Source of the DNA: Bacillota bacterium
Lineage (GTDB): Bacteria; Bacillota; Clostridia; Oscillospirales; Oscillospiraceae
DNA: 64,000 bases
NCBI GenBank assembly: GCA_023459875.1
Contig: JAEWRY010000002.1
Coordinates: forward strand, 8,466 to 72,465
Direction of reading: 5' to 3'
Below are positions 55,157 through 64,000 of this stretch, piece by piece; position 1 is the first letter of the stretch; each line of letters starts with the position of its first letter. Made by a program: the position numbers and the translations under genes. Below the pieces are notes generated by a model, which saw only the letters and a list, made by a program, of their open reading frames with translations, was not told the DNA's origin and ran no database searches.

Positions 55157-56227
55157 ATGAAAAAGCATTTCGTGAAGTCTCTCGCAGCGCTTCTGGCTCT
55201 GGCGATGTTCCTCGGCCTAGCTGCCTGCGGTGGCAGCAGTTCCGCTCCCGCCTCCAGCGCCCAGCCCAGCGCCAGCGCCGCTCCCTCCAGCGATAAGGTC
55301 TATGAGCTCCGTCTGGCCTCCACCCAGGCCGACGGCAACGACCTGGACAAGACCCTGGACCTTTTTGCCAAGCTGGCCGACGAGAAGTCCAACGGCCGCC
55401 TGAAGATTACCGTCTACCCCGGCACCGTTCTGGGCGACGAGCTGACCACCACAGAGATGTGCCAGCAGGGTCAGTTGGATATCACCATGACCTCCACCGG
55501 CGTGCTCGAGAACTTCTGCCCCGAGTTTTCCATTACCACCCTGCCCGGAATCTTCCAAAGCTTTGACCACCTGATCGCCGCCACCAGAAGCGACTGGGGC
55601 AAGTCCCTGGCCGCGGCCACCGAAAAGCAGGACATGGTTCTGCTGGGCTACACCTGCAACGGCTTCATGAACATCGGTTCCGTTAAGAAACCCGTCGCCT
55701 CCATCGCCGACCTGAAAGGCATGAACATCCGCTGCATCGAGAGCAAGAGCACCATCGCCATCCTGAGCGAGTGGGGCTGCAACCCCGTTCCCATGGCCTT
55801 CAGCGAGGTTCCCACTTCCCTGCAGCTGGGCGCCATCGACGGCTGCTTCCTGAACCCCCTGGTGTTCCTGTCCACCGGTATCGCCGACATCATGGACTAC
55901 TACACGGCCGACTGGTCCGTCGGCATCGGCCTGTGCCCCGTGCTGATGAACGCCGACCTGTTCAACAGCCTGCCTGAAGATCTTCAGAAGATTGTCCGCG
56001 AAGCCTTTACCGAGGCTGAGGACGACGGCTTCAAGCGCACCGAGGAGAACCAGGACGCCAACCTGAAGAAACTGGAAGAAAAGGGCGTCGAACTGGTACA
56101 CTCCACCCCCGAAGAGCTCGCCGAGGTCAACCGCATCAACCAGGAGGTCGTGTGGCCCAAGCTGATCGAGATGGGCATCGCTTCCCAGGACGCCATCGAC
56201 CAGATCCAGGCCGCTGCGAAAAAATAA
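55157..56227 (+). CDS. dctP: TRAP transporter solute receptor (DctP) 2, lipoprotein
   Basis: 356 aa. Lipoprotein signal KKHFVKSLAALLALAMFLGLAAC, Ser/Ala linker, then the DctP fold with LKGMNIRCIESKSTIAILSEWGCNPVPMAFSEVPTSLQLGAIDG, including the substrate-carboxylate Arg. Unlike the receptor at 14463 in this region, so a different ligand is expected. GAAGGAG precedes ATG 55157. Confidence 0.92.
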   Translation: MKKHFVKSLAALLALAMFLGLAACGGSSSAPASSAQPSASAAPSSDKVYELRLASTQADGNDLDKTLDLFAKLADEKSNGRLKITVYPGTVLGDELTTTEMCQQGQLDITMTSTGVLENFCPEFSITTLPGIFQSFDHLIAATRSDWGKSLAAATEKQDMVLLGYTCNGFMNIGSVKKPVASIADLKGMNIRCIESKSTIAILSEWGCNPVPMAFSEVPTSLQLGAIDGCFLNPLVFLSTGIADIMDYYTADWSVGIGLCPVLMNADLFNSLPEDLQKIVREAFTEAEDDGFKRTEENQDANLKKLEEKGVELVHSTPEELAEVNRINQEVVWPKLIEMGIASQDAIDQIQAAAKK

Positions 56228-56280
56228 GTGCCTTCCCAGGCTGACGCGTCAGGATTTCTGTCAACGGTACGAAAGCCTTC

Positions 56281-56321
56281 AAACACAGGGGGATGCGGGA
56301 CTATCCCATTCCCCTGTGTTT
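56281..56321 (+). terminator. dctP-dctQ intercistronic hairpin 2
   Basis: Arms AAACACAGGGG (56281-56291) and CCCCTGTGTTT (56311-56321), followed by CATTTCAT. Placed as in the other TRAP operon, between receptor and small permease. Confidence 0.7.
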
Positions 56322-56382
56322 CATTTCATAAGGCAGTTCCATGCATGTACAATTCACTTTTGGCAAAGGAGCGAATGAAAAG

Positions 56383-56925
56383 ATGAACTATACCCCTTTA
56401 GAGCGCGCATTTCGAAAATTTGACAAAGGGATGTCAAAATTTGAGACCTTTTTGTCGGTCAGCTGCATTACTGTGTGCGGGATCATCCTTCTCTTCAGCA
56501 TACTGAACCGTCTGTTCTTTAGTATTCCCCTGCGGTGGACTGAGGAAGCATGCAGAATGCTTCTGATTCTGACCATCTTCACCGCCCAACCCATTGTGAC
56601 CCGGGAGAGGTCCCACCTGAAGCTGGCCTTCCTGTCTGAGATGTGCAAAGGAAAAACGGCCGAAAAGGTACTGAACTTTATCTCCGACTTCTCCGTTTTT
56701 GTTATTTTCCTTACCATTTTTGTGCTCTTCCTGCAGCACACACTCAAGTCCATGCGCTATACTCAGCTGTCTCCCGCTATGGGCTACCCCATGTGGGTTC
56801 TTTACGGAATCTGCACCCTCACATTCTTGGATTCTGCCATCCGGGCTATTATGGTGTGCTGGGATGACTACTTCTCCAAGAAGAAGCTGTTTCCGAAGGG
56901 CGGAGACGACTTCTCCGTGAACTGA
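56383..56925 (+). CDS. dctQ: TRAP transporter small permease (DctQ) 2
   Basis: 180 aa with four membrane helices: TVCGIILLFSILNRLFFSIPLRWTEEACRMLLILTIFTAQP is the DctQ core. ATG 56383 is preceded by AAAGGAG at about 11 bases; an in-frame ATG at 56341 has no site. Between dctP and dctM. Confidence 0.9.
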   Translation: MNYTPLERAFRKFDKGMSKFETFLSVSCITVCGIILLFSILNRLFFSIPLRWTEEACRMLLILTIFTAQPIVTRERSHLKLAFLSEMCKGKTAEKVLNFISDFSVFVIFLTIFVLFLQHTLKSMRYTQLSPAMGYPMWVLYGICTLTFLDSAIRAIMVCWDDYFSKKKLFPKGGDDFSVN

Positions 56926-56959
56926 TTGTAAGACAGAATGTAAAAGGAGAACTAGGTTT

Positions 56960-58252
56960 ATGCTGGTTATTATTACCTGTATCGTCTTTGTCTTTGGCGC
57001 GATGTTCCTTGGCGTGCCCCTGATTACCGCCTTTCTGGGCGGTTCCGTGGTGCCCATGGCACTTTTCTCCAACATGCCTCTCAATGTTATACCCGTAAAG
57101 ATGTTTGCCTCCATCAATTCCTTCTCCTTCCTGGCCGTACCCTTCTTCATGATCTGCGGCGGCCTCTTGGATAAGGGCGGCATCGCCAAGCGCCTTGTGG
57201 GCCTGGCCAAGGCTATTGTGGGCTGGCTCCCCGGAAGCCTGGCCGTTTGTACCTTCCTCGCCAGCGCCTTCTTCGGCGCGGTGTCCGGCTCCGCGGTAGC
57301 CACCATCGCCGCCATCGGCGGCATCATGCTTCCCATGATGCTGGAGGACGGCTATCCCAAGAAATTTGCCCTCGCCACCGTGACGGTTGCCGGCTTCCTG
57401 GGCATCATTATCCCTCCCAGCATCCCCATGGTGCTCTACGGAATGACCTGCGGCGTTTCCATCGCCGACCTCTTCTCATCCGGCTTCGTGCCCGGCATCC
57501 TGCTGACCGCCGCTATGTCCGTCTACGCCGTTATCTGGGGCGCAAAGCATCCCGGCGTGTGTACCCGTTATAAATTTTCGTGGAAAGGTCTTGCGGTTGC
57601 CTTTAAGGACGCCATCTGGGCCCTGTTTATGCCCATCATCATCCTGGGCGGTATTTACTCCGGTGCGTTTACGCCTACCGAAGCGGCCATCGTTGCATGT
57701 GTTTATGGCCTCTTTGTAGGATTTGTGGTCTATAAGCAGCTGACCGTTAAGAAGGTCATCGAGATCCTGCGCGCCTCTACCGTGAGTACTGCCATCATGA
57801 TGATCATCCTGGCCGCGGTCGCCGTGTTTTCCTTCGTCATCAACACCCAGAACGCCGCCCAGTATATTAACCTCTTTATCACCACCCTGGCCCACAATAA
57901 GTTCCAGTTCTGGGTCGTGATCACCATCATCCTGCTGATCCTGGGCGCCTTAATGGATACTCCCCCCGCCATCATGCTGATCGGCACCTTTATCACTCCC
58001 CTTCTGAAACAGTATGGTGTGGATCCCCTGGTCTTCGGCCTTGTTTTGATTGTGAACCTGGGCATCGGCCTGAATACGCCCCCTGTCGGCGCCGGTTTGT
58101 TTATGGCAAAAACCCTGCGCTCCGATATTACCACCGCGGAGCTGCTCAACATCCACCTGCTCATCTACATCCTGATCTGCATCGGCGTCATGATTCTTTT
58201 GATGGCCTGTCCACAGCTCATTACCGCCGTGCCGGCCATGTTCAACAAATAA
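56960..58252 (+). CDS. dctM: TRAP transporter large permease (DctM) 2
   Basis: 430 aa, about 12 helices. FSFLAVPFFMICGGLLDKGG, FFGAVSGSAVATIAAIGG, IIPPSIPMVLYGMTCG, LGIGLNTPPVGAGLF are the DctM signatures. Completes the second TRAP system. Confidence 0.93.
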   Translation: MLVIITCIVFVFGAMFLGVPLITAFLGGSVVPMALFSNMPLNVIPVKMFASINSFSFLAVPFFMICGGLLDKGGIAKRLVGLAKAIVGWLPGSLAVCTFLASAFFGAVSGSAVATIAAIGGIMLPMMLEDGYPKKFALATVTVAGFLGIIIPPSIPMVLYGMTCGVSIADLFSSGFVPGILLTAAMSVYAVIWGAKHPGVCTRYKFSWKGLAVAFKDAIWALFMPIIILGGIYSGAFTPTEAAIVACVYGLFVGFVVYKQLTVKKVIEILRASTVSTAIMMIILAAVAVFSFVINTQNAAQYINLFITTLAHNKFQFWVVITIILLILGALMDTPPAIMLIGTFITPLLKQYGVDPLVFGLVLIVNLGIGLNTPPVGAGLFMAKTLRSDITTAELLNIHLLIYILICIGVMILLMACPQLITAVPAMFNK

Positions 58253-58307
58253 CCAAAAGCCAAGCACTTATTCATATAGAGAATTCCGGCTTAAAAAGGA
58301 GCGCAAT

Positions 58308-59177
58308 ATGAAATCCAAGGCACAAATCCTGAAGGATTATCTGCACAGTGGGACCATCACGAGAGCTGTGGGCTGTTATGACGGCTTCACGGCAAAGCTT
58401 GTTGAACAAGCCGGATTCGAGGTAGCCCTCATCTCCGGCGCCGCCGTTGCCACCTCTCTTCAAGGTCTGCCGGATAACGGTCTTATCACCCTGACCGAGA
58501 TGGCCGATGCCGCAAAGCGCATCTCCAGCTGTGTGGACATCCCCGTCATAGCCGACGCGGACAACGGATTCGGCAACGCGCTCAATGTGCGCAGAGCCGT
58601 GATCGAGTTCGAGCTGGGCGGCTGCGCCGCCATTCAACTGGAGGATCAGAAGTCCCCCAAGAGCTGCGGCCATATGGACGGCAAGGAAGTGATCCCGTGC
58701 ATTGAGCATTGCCGGAAGATCCAGCTGGCCGCCGAGACCCGGAAGGAATTGCTCATTCTCGCCCGTACGGATGCCGCGTCCGTCAACGGAATTGAAGACG
58801 CCATTATGCGTGTCAACGAGTACGCAAAGGCCGGCGCGGATTTCGTGATCGTGGATGCTCCCCGCACGGTGGAGGAAATGAAGATGATCGGCGAAAAGGT
58901 ACAGGCTCCCGTTATGATTAACCTTGTGGAAGGCGGCAAGACGCCCTATCTCAGCAAGGAAGAACTGCAGGCGATGGGTTTCAGTATCGTCTGTTATCCC
59001 GGCGTGTGCACACTGTCCGTCATTCATGTCCTGCAGATGATCCTCGCTGAACTCAAGACTGTGGGCGATACCCAGAAGTATAAGGATTTGATTGGCACTT
59101 TGAAGGATCACAACGCACTCGTGAACGATGCCTATTATCGTGAGCTGGAGCGCAAATACATCCACGGGATCCAATAA
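58308..59177 (+). CDS. isocitrate lyase/PEP mutase family lyase 2
   Basis: 289 aa: GCYDGFTAKLVEQAGFEVALISGAAVATS, DADNGFGNALNVRRAVIEFELGGCAAIQLEDQ, catalytic PKSCGHMDGKE, and ARTDAASVNG. Same family as 45902-46804 but clearly diverged (KS before CGH rather than KR). GGAGCG precedes the ATG. It probably cleaves a hydroxyacid to pyruvate, or a 2-oxoacid, plus a second product. Confidence 0.85.
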   Translation: MKSKAQILKDYLHSGTITRAVGCYDGFTAKLVEQAGFEVALISGAAVATSLQGLPDNGLITLTEMADAAKRISSCVDIPVIADADNGFGNALNVRRAVIEFELGGCAAIQLEDQKSPKSCGHMDGKEVIPCIEHCRKIQLAAETRKELLILARTDAASVNGIEDAIMRVNEYAKAGADFVIVDAPRTVEEMKMIGEKVQAPVMINLVEGGKTPYLSKEELQAMGFSIVCYPGVCTLSVIHVLQMILAELKTVGDTQKYKDLIGTLKDHNALVNDAYYRELERKYIHGIQ

Positions 59178-59203
59178 TAAAATTTCAGGAAGAAGAGTAA
59201 ACC

Positions 59204-59971
59204 ATGAGTGATAGATTGAAGGGTAAAGTGGCGCTTGTCGGGGGCGGTACCTCCGGCATCGGCAAGGCCAGCGTTGAGCTGTTTGCCGCTGAGGGTGCGA
59301 AGGTCGTCTATTCCGGTTTGGAGAAAGATGTGGGCTACGAGATGGAAGCCGAGCTGAAGGCCAAGGGTCTGGAAGCTACCTACATTGAGGCGGACTTCTT
59401 TCGTGAAGAGGATATGAAGCGATTTGTGGATAAGGCTGCAGAGATGTACGGCACGGTGGATGTTCTGCTGAACAATGTTGCCATTTCCACCAGATTCAAT
59501 CTTCATGAAATGAACCTGGCCAAGGATTACTATCCTCTGTTTGAACTGAATGTGAAAAGCTATCTGGTTATGATCCAGCTGGTGCTTCCCTATATGATGA
59601 AGCAGCGCAGCGGTTCCATCATCAATATTTCCTCCATTTCCGGTCAGGATGGCAGCCCCCAGATGTCCACCTATGCAGCCACGAAAGGCGCTGTAAACCA
59701 GATCACCCGTTCTCTGGCACAGGAATATGCCCGCTACAATATCCGCTTCAATGCAATTGCGCCGGGGATGACCTGGACCGGCAAGATGGTTCCGGGCAGC
59801 GCCCACGCCAACGCCTCCTTAGCGATTATCCCCCTGGGGCGGGCGGGCGAGCCCATTGAGCAGGCCTACGCCGCACTCTTCTTCGCCTCTGATGAATGCC
59901 GTTACTGCAACGGCGCCATTCTGAATGTAGACGGCGGCCAGTCCTGCGGCGCAATGCGTCACGAAGACTGA
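59204..59971 (+). CDS. SDR family oxidoreductase
   Basis: 255 aa classical SDR: GGGTSGIGKASV, NNVAISTR, catalytic Ser in INISSISG, YAATKGAV and LNVDGGQSCG at the end. In the operon between the lyase and a second SDR. Likely oxidises a hydroxy acid intermediate. Confidence 0.9.
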   Translation: MSDRLKGKVALVGGGTSGIGKASVELFAAEGAKVVYSGLEKDVGYEMEAELKAKGLEATYIEADFFREEDMKRFVDKAAEMYGTVDVLLNNVAISTRFNLHEMNLAKDYYPLFELNVKSYLVMIQLVLPYMMKQRSGSIINISSISGQDGSPQMSTYAATKGAVNQITRSLAQEYARYNIRFNAIAPGMTWTGKMVPGSAHANASLAIIPLGRAGEPIEQAYAALFFASDECRYCNGAILNVDGGQSCGAMRHED

Positions 59972-60009
59972 CCGGCTTAGAAAAATGCTGAAAAAGAGGT
60001 TTTAATATT

Positions 60010-60828
60010 ATGAGCGAATACAGACTTACTCCTCCGATTAAAACGATGCAGGATGCATTCAGTGTCAAGGGGAAAAATGTAGTCATTACCGGCGGCAGCC
60101 GCGGGATCGGCCGTGGGATCGTTCAGGCCTTTGCCGAGAGCGGAGCCAATGTTGTGATTCTGGATCTGAAGGACGAGCTGGGCAAGCAGATCTGCGGGGA
60201 TCTGGCAGTCTATGGCGGCCGTTATGCATGTGTGAAGTGCGACCTAGGCGACCAGGACAGCATCAAGGAGGCTACCGTCAAGACCTTTGAGTTCTTTGAC
60301 CATGTTGATGTGCTGGTCAACAATGCCGGCATTGCCACTACCACGCCCAAGACCAGTTTTCTGGTGAAGGGCATGGACGAGTGGAGAAAGATCGTTGATG
60401 TTGACCTGATCGGCGTAGCCGGTATCATTTATGAGTTTGCTCCCCACATGATTGAGGCCAGTCGAGGCGGCGAGATCATTAACATTACCTCGATCGGCGC
60501 TGTCAGCGTATCCGGTTGTAAGGAGCACCATAATGCTGCCTACAATGCAGCCAAGGCCGGCGGCGATATCCTCACCCGCTACCTGGCCATCGTACTGGGC
60601 GACTATGGCATCCGTGTGAATGCGATCCGCCCGGGCCCTCATCACTCCGATCTGGAGGTTCACCTCAGCGATTATATGAGAAACCTCATCGACAACGAGA
60701 TGCCCTGCCATCGTTTTGGCGAGCCTATTGAGTTGGGCGCCTTTTGCGTGTATCTAAGCTCTCCTGCGGCGGTTCATATTACCGGCTGCAATATGAACTT
60801 TGACGGCGGTATGCTCTGCGTGAAGTGA
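60010..60828 (+). CDS. SDR family oxidoreductase
   Basis: 272 aa: an extra N-terminal segment (about 18 residues) before TGGSRGIGRGIV, NNAGIATT, ITSIGAVSVSG (Ser), YNAAKAGGD (Tyr-x3-Lys) and MNFDGGMLCVK. The active-site loop contains the unusual CKEHHNAA. AAGAGG precedes ATG 60010. Adjacent to the previous SDR but only moderately similar. Confidence 0.9.
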   Translation: MSEYRLTPPIKTMQDAFSVKGKNVVITGGSRGIGRGIVQAFAESGANVVILDLKDELGKQICGDLAVYGGRYACVKCDLGDQDSIKEATVKTFEFFDHVDVLVNNAGIATTTPKTSFLVKGMDEWRKIVDVDLIGVAGIIYEFAPHMIEASRGGEIINITSIGAVSVSGCKEHHNAAYNAAKAGGDILTRYLAIVLGDYGIRVNAIRPGPHHSDLEVHLSDYMRNLIDNEMPCHRFGEPIELGAFCVYLSSPAAVHITGCNMNFDGGMLCVK

Positions 60829-60894
60829 TTAGGGTATTCACAATATTTAATACAATAAAGAATACTTCCAACCCGAAAGGAGCAGAGATTGAAA

Positions 60895-61554
60895 ATGGCG
60901 GATACCAAAGTCGTATCCTTAGAAGAAGCCATGTCGCATATTCATGACGGGCAGCGAATCATGGTGGGCGGTTTTGCCGGTACTGGCAATCCAATGGTTC
61001 TGATCAGAGGAATCGTAGACAAAGGGGTAAAAAATCTGACATTGATATGCAATGACACAGGAATCGATATGAGCAATGTTGGAGCCCTTATACTTACAAA
61101 ATCCATAAAAAAAGCGATCGTATCTCACATAGGCAAAAACGCAGAAACCTGCCGGCAGTTTGCCGCTGGAGAGATTGAAGTGGAATTTGTGCCTCAGGGC
61201 ACCCTGGTGGAGCGGATCCGCGCGGGAGGCTTCGGCCTCGGCGGCGTCATTACGCCCACCGGCGTAGGCACAAAGATTGAAGCAGGCAAGCAGCGTATCA
61301 CCATTGATGGAAAGGATTATCTCATAGAGCTTCCAATCAAAGCGGACGTGGCTGTCATTCGGGCAAAGAAAGCTGATAAGCTGGGAAATCTCGTTTATCA
61401 CGGAACAAATGTGGCTCATACACTCATGATGGCCACAGCTGCCGACATCACGATTGTTCAGGCGGAAGAGATTGTGGAAGTGGGAGAACTGGAGCCTGAT
61501 GAGATCGTTACGCCATTCATCTTTGTCGATTATGTAGTGCAGGGAGAAAACTGA
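60895..61554 (+). CDS. 3-oxoacid CoA-transferase subunit A
   Basis: 219 aa from ATG 60895 (a TTG at 60889 is also possible and better spaced from AAAGGAG). Family I CoA-transferase alpha chain: SLEEAMSHIHDGQRIMVGGFAGTGNP, GFGLGGVITPTGVGT and VIRAKKADKLGNLVYHGTN. Works with the beta subunit that begins 1 base after its stop. Donor is probably acetyl-CoA; acceptor likely acetoacetate or a similar 3-oxoacid. Confidence 0.92.
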   Translation: MADTKVVSLEEAMSHIHDGQRIMVGGFAGTGNPMVLIRGIVDKGVKNLTLICNDTGIDMSNVGALILTKSIKKAIVSHIGKNAETCRQFAAGEIEVEFVPQGTLVERIRAGGFGLGGVITPTGVGTKIEAGKQRITIDGKDYLIELPIKADVAVIRAKKADKLGNLVYHGTNVAHTLMMATAADITIVQAEEIVEVGELEPDEIVTPFIFVDYVVQGEN

Positions 61555-61555
61555 T

Positions 61556-62233
61556 ATGACGGAAATCAGCCAAGACGTTCTTCGGGATATTATCGCAAAA
61601 AACGTTGCGCTAGAGCTGAAGAACAACAGCTATGTTAACCTTGGGGTGGGAATCCCCACCAGAGTGGCGACGTTTGTGAGGCCCGAGCAGAATATCATAC
61701 TGCAGGCAGAAAACGGTATGCTTGGAACAGAAGAAGACATTGAAGAGCCAGTGGCAGGGGAGCACGATCCCGATATTATAAGTTCATCCGGCTTCCCGGC
61801 CACTCATATTGTTGGAGCAGCTTTCTTTGACAGCTCCTTGTCTTTTGGGATGATACGCGGCGGGCATATCGATACAACGGTATTGGGAGCAATGCAGGTA
61901 AGCGAAAAAGGCGATATCGCTAATTACGAAATTCCGGAAAAAATGGTTGTAGGCATGGGCGGAGCCATGGACTTGTGCGCGGGGGCAAAAGAGGTCGTCG
62001 TAGCAACTCTTCACTCAAACAGGGGCAAACCTAAAATTCTAAAAAACTGTACGATCCCCGTTACTGCGTTACATGCAGTTAAAAAAATCGTAACCGAGAA
62101 AGCCCTCATCGAAGTGACAGCCGACGGGCTGGTATTAAGGGCGTATAACCCTATGTTTTCAGTGGAAGAGATTATAAGGGAAACCGAGGCTCCTCTGATC
62201 ATTGATAAAGACTTGAAAAAAATGGTGATATAA
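61556..62233 (+). CDS. 3-oxoacid CoA-transferase subunit B
   Basis: 225 aa beta chain: NSYVNLGVGIPTRV, QAENGMLGTEE with the catalytic Glu (ENGMLG motif), and GMGGAMDLCAGAKEVVV. Followed 15 bases later by a thiolase, giving the set needed to activate and cleave a 3-oxoacid to two acetyl-CoA. Confidence 0.93.
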   Translation: MTEISQDVLRDIIAKNVALELKNNSYVNLGVGIPTRVATFVRPEQNIILQAENGMLGTEEDIEEPVAGEHDPDIISSSGFPATHIVGAAFFDSSLSFGMIRGGHIDTTVLGAMQVSEKGDIANYEIPEKMVVGMGGAMDLCAGAKEVVVATLHSNRGKPKILKNCTIPVTALHAVKKIVTEKALIEVTADGLVLRAYNPMFSVEEIIRETEAPLIIDKDLKKMVI

Positions 62234-62247
62234 GGAAGATAATCAAT

Positions 62248-63486
62248 ATGAAAGACGATGCGATTGTAATTGTCGGTGCTGCCAGGACACCGGTCGGTGC
62301 TTATCTGGGTGATTTGAAAACAGTGCCCGTTGAGGAACTTGGCAGGATTGCTCTTCAGGAAGCAATTCACCGTGCAGGTATTGCTCGGGATGACGTTCAG
62401 GAAGTCATCGTAGGCCATGTGACCGGTTCGCAGACGACAAACAATCTGGGCCGGATTATCGGCATAAACAGCGGCCTGAAAACTACTTCCACAGGCTATA
62501 CGGTAAACCGTATCTGCGGTTCGGGTTTGCAGTCGGCGATCAACGCCGCACAGGAACTGCAGCTCATTGAAGACTGGGATTTTGTCGCCGCAGGAGGCGC
62601 GGAATCTCTGTCCCGGGCAGACTATTATCTGCCGGCTAACGTTCGGTATGAAGGCATGCGCATGGGAGATTTCCGGGTGATCGACGCCAATGACGAAGGA
62701 CACAGAACCGCCTCCGGCTATCCGAATAAGGACATTACCCATATGGGCATTACAGCAGAGAATATTGTCGCGAAATATAATATTCCTCGAGAAGAACAGG
62801 ACCTTTTTGCCTACAATAGCCAGATGAAAGCAAAAAAAGCAATTGAGTCCGGACGGCTTGCACAGGAGATCGTGCCCGTGGAAGTAAAAGGGAAAAAGGG
62901 CGCTGTCACGGTTGTGGACAAAGACGGACATCCCAAGCCGGATACTACGCTTGAAGCTCTGGCAAAGCTGAGGCCCGCGTTTAAGTCTGACGGAACAGTA
63001 ACCGCAGGCAATGCCTCGGGACTAAACGACGGTGCTGCGTTTGAGATCTTAACAAGACGCTCTATAGCGCAAAAACGCGGTCTCAACGTAATGGCGAATT
63101 TTTTAGACTACACGATCGTCGGATGTGACCCCAGACTTATGGGAATGGGTCCGGTCGGAGCAATCCAAAAATTGCTTGCAAAAAGAGGTTTGAAGCTGAG
63201 CGATATTGATATTCTGGAAATCAATGAGGCCTTTTCCGGGCAAGTTCTGGGATGCTTACGTGAACTGGATATCCCCATGGACTCCGAGATGTACCGCAGG
63301 CTTAATCCAAATGGAGGCGCCGTTGCGCTTGGACACCCGCTTGGAATGAGCGGGGCCAGAATTCTTACATCGATCTGCTACGAGTTTATGAATCATCCCG
63401 ACAAACGCTTTGCCATCGGTTCCGCGTGCATCGGCGGAGGCCAGGGAATTGCGATATTGCTGGAGAATCCCAGCTTTGGAGACTGA
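62248..63486 (+). CDS. acetyl-CoA C-acetyltransferase (thiolase)
   Basis: 412 aa thiolase: NRICGSGLQSAINAAQEL (nucleophile Cys), GGAVALGHPLGMSGARI (His) and IGSACIGGGQGIA (second Cys). Both Cys and His are canonical, unlike the SCP-x type in this window. Last gene of the rightward operon. Likely thiolysis of an acyl-CoA made by the CoA-transferase. Confidence 0.95.
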   Translation: MKDDAIVIVGAARTPVGAYLGDLKTVPVEELGRIALQEAIHRAGIARDDVQEVIVGHVTGSQTTNNLGRIIGINSGLKTTSTGYTVNRICGSGLQSAINAAQELQLIEDWDFVAAGGAESLSRADYYLPANVRYEGMRMGDFRVIDANDEGHRTASGYPNKDITHMGITAENIVAKYNIPREEQDLFAYNSQMKAKKAIESGRLAQEIVPVEVKGKKGAVTVVDKDGHPKPDTTLEALAKLRPAFKSDGTVTAGNASGLNDGAAFEILTRRSIAQKRGLNVMANFLDYTIVGCDPRLMGMGPVGAIQKLLAKRGLKLSDIDILEINEAFSGQVLGCLRELDIPMDSEMYRRLNPNGGAVALGHPLGMSGARILTSICYEFMNHPDKRFAIGSACIGGGQGIAILLENPSFGD

Positions 63487-63700
63487 GCCGCCCTTTCCTT
63501 TCCTTGGCGTTTTGAAGCAACACAGTTGCGCACAGCGCCGTGCACGCAACGAATATGATTGTCGATTCAAGCAGCTTTTTCATAATAACGCCGCCCAGCT
63601 GATGAGAAGGCCGCACAGGTCGCGGAGAAGTTTGCTGATATCGTTTCTGTGCGGGAAGAAAAGAGTGTTAAGCCCGCATAATAAAACTATATAAAATTAT
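63487..63700. other. intergenic region after the thiolase
   Basis: No convincing gene. A minus-strand frame beginning MKKLLESTIIFVACTALC (from about 63583) looks like a membrane segment but has a weak ribosome site and runs into the thiolase stop. Confidence 0.35.
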
Positions 63701-63738
63701 AAGAGCTCTGCACCCATTTAAACGGATGCAGAGCTCTT
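63701..63738 (+). terminator. terminator of the rightward operon
   Basis: Arms AAGAGCTCTGCA (63701-63712) and TGCAGAGCTCTT (63727-63738), followed by GTATT. Confidence 0.8.
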
Positions 63739-63803
63739 GTATTAATCCGGGCAGATAAGCGATTTTTAGAAAGCAAGACACAAATAAGACACAAAAACAG
63801 TTT

Positions 63804-64000
63804 TAAATCAACGCCCGCTGAATAAAGCAAAAATATAGTCATATCAATGCTTCTAAGCTGTTTTGCTTTATTTAGGTGCAAGGTTTTTGACCGAGTATGG
63901 TCAAAAACCTTGCACTTTTGATTTTCGGCGTGTGTCCGCAAGTCAAAACGGACAGTCTTCAATGTATCTGAAACAGCAAAACAGTGCTGTTTTGCTGCCC
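63804..64000. mobile_element. MITE-like element, copy 2 (inverted, cut by window end)
   Basis: Runs opposite to copy 1 (7525-7789) and is highly similar over its visible length. The end at 63804 shows a diverged TIR (TAAATCAACGCCCGCTGAA). It contains the same stem CTTCTAAGCTG, the long GTGCAAGGTTTTTGACC hairpin with two changed loop bases, and ends in GCAGCAAAACAG/CTGTTTTGCTGC. Confidence 0.8.

Noticed and set aside
63386..63616. Minus-strand frame with MKKLLESTIIFVACTALC, a possible membrane protein
   Set aside because: Weak ribosome site, and its second half is antisense to the thiolase end; kept only as a remark on the intergenic region.

Overview
The window reads as chromosome of an obligately anaerobic Gram-positive bacterium of class Clostridia (an Oscillospiraceae/Ruminococcaceae-like gut or sediment fermenter is my best guess; this is inference). 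Supporting signs are two pyruvate:ferredoxin oxidoreductases, clostridial ferredoxins, AGGAGG-type ribosome sites, lipobox-bearing TRAP receptors, a Rex-type operator and no respiratory chain genes. It is dominated by transport and catabolism of organic acids.

Layout. 1-6.5 kb: end of an Mrp antiporter operon (mrpE, mrpF), sfsA, and a MarR-controlled pair of ABC exporter genes, one of them broken by an internal deletion plus a frameshift. 6.5-9.3 kb: an XRE-cupin regulator, a MITE-like element and a secreted metallo-beta-lactamase-fold hydrolase preceded by a near-perfect sigma-54 promoter. 9.3-22.4 kb: one regulon in two divergent arms around a TetR gene. The leftward arm is a TRAP transporter (dctP-Q-M), an SDR, a thiolase and a sigma-54 activator with no sensor domain. 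The rightward arm is a VOC protein, a CaiB-type CoA-transferase, an SDR, an HMG-CoA-synthase-like/DUF35 fusion and an SCP-x type thiolase. Both arms start at nearly identical promoter/operator sequences.

22.5-36.5 kb: an Fe-S protein with a cupin, a gamma-carbonic-anhydrase-like protein, PFOR 1 with a Rex-like operator, and lactate utilisation (lactate permease, LarA racemase, FAD-linked D-lactate dehydrogenase, LutB-LutA fusion, LutC, NAD-linked 2-hydroxyacid dehydrogenase). Together these would convert D- and L-lactate to pyruvate and then acetyl-CoA. 37-40.3 kb: a two-component system with a Met/Gly-rich sensor loop, a secreted Gly-rich protein, and a tRNA-Thr fragment that looks like an integration scar.

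40.6-63.5 kb: two facing gene sets around one LysR regulator. Leftward: MmgE/PrpD, PrpF/Mii isomerase, LeuCD/DmdAB-type hydratase, isocitrate-lyase-family lyase, DASS transporter and PFOR 2. This can be read as a complete route from an imported branched di- or tricarboxylate to pyruvate and acetyl-CoA, like the end of nicotinate fermentation or the methylcitrate route without its synthase. Rightward: a second MmgE/PrpD, an MBL lactonase-like enzyme, a second TRAP transporter, a second ICL-family lyase, two SDRs, a two-subunit CoA-transferase and a thiolase. I know of no described pathway with this exact gene set; its substrate is unknown. The window ends inside a second, inverted copy of the MITE-like element.
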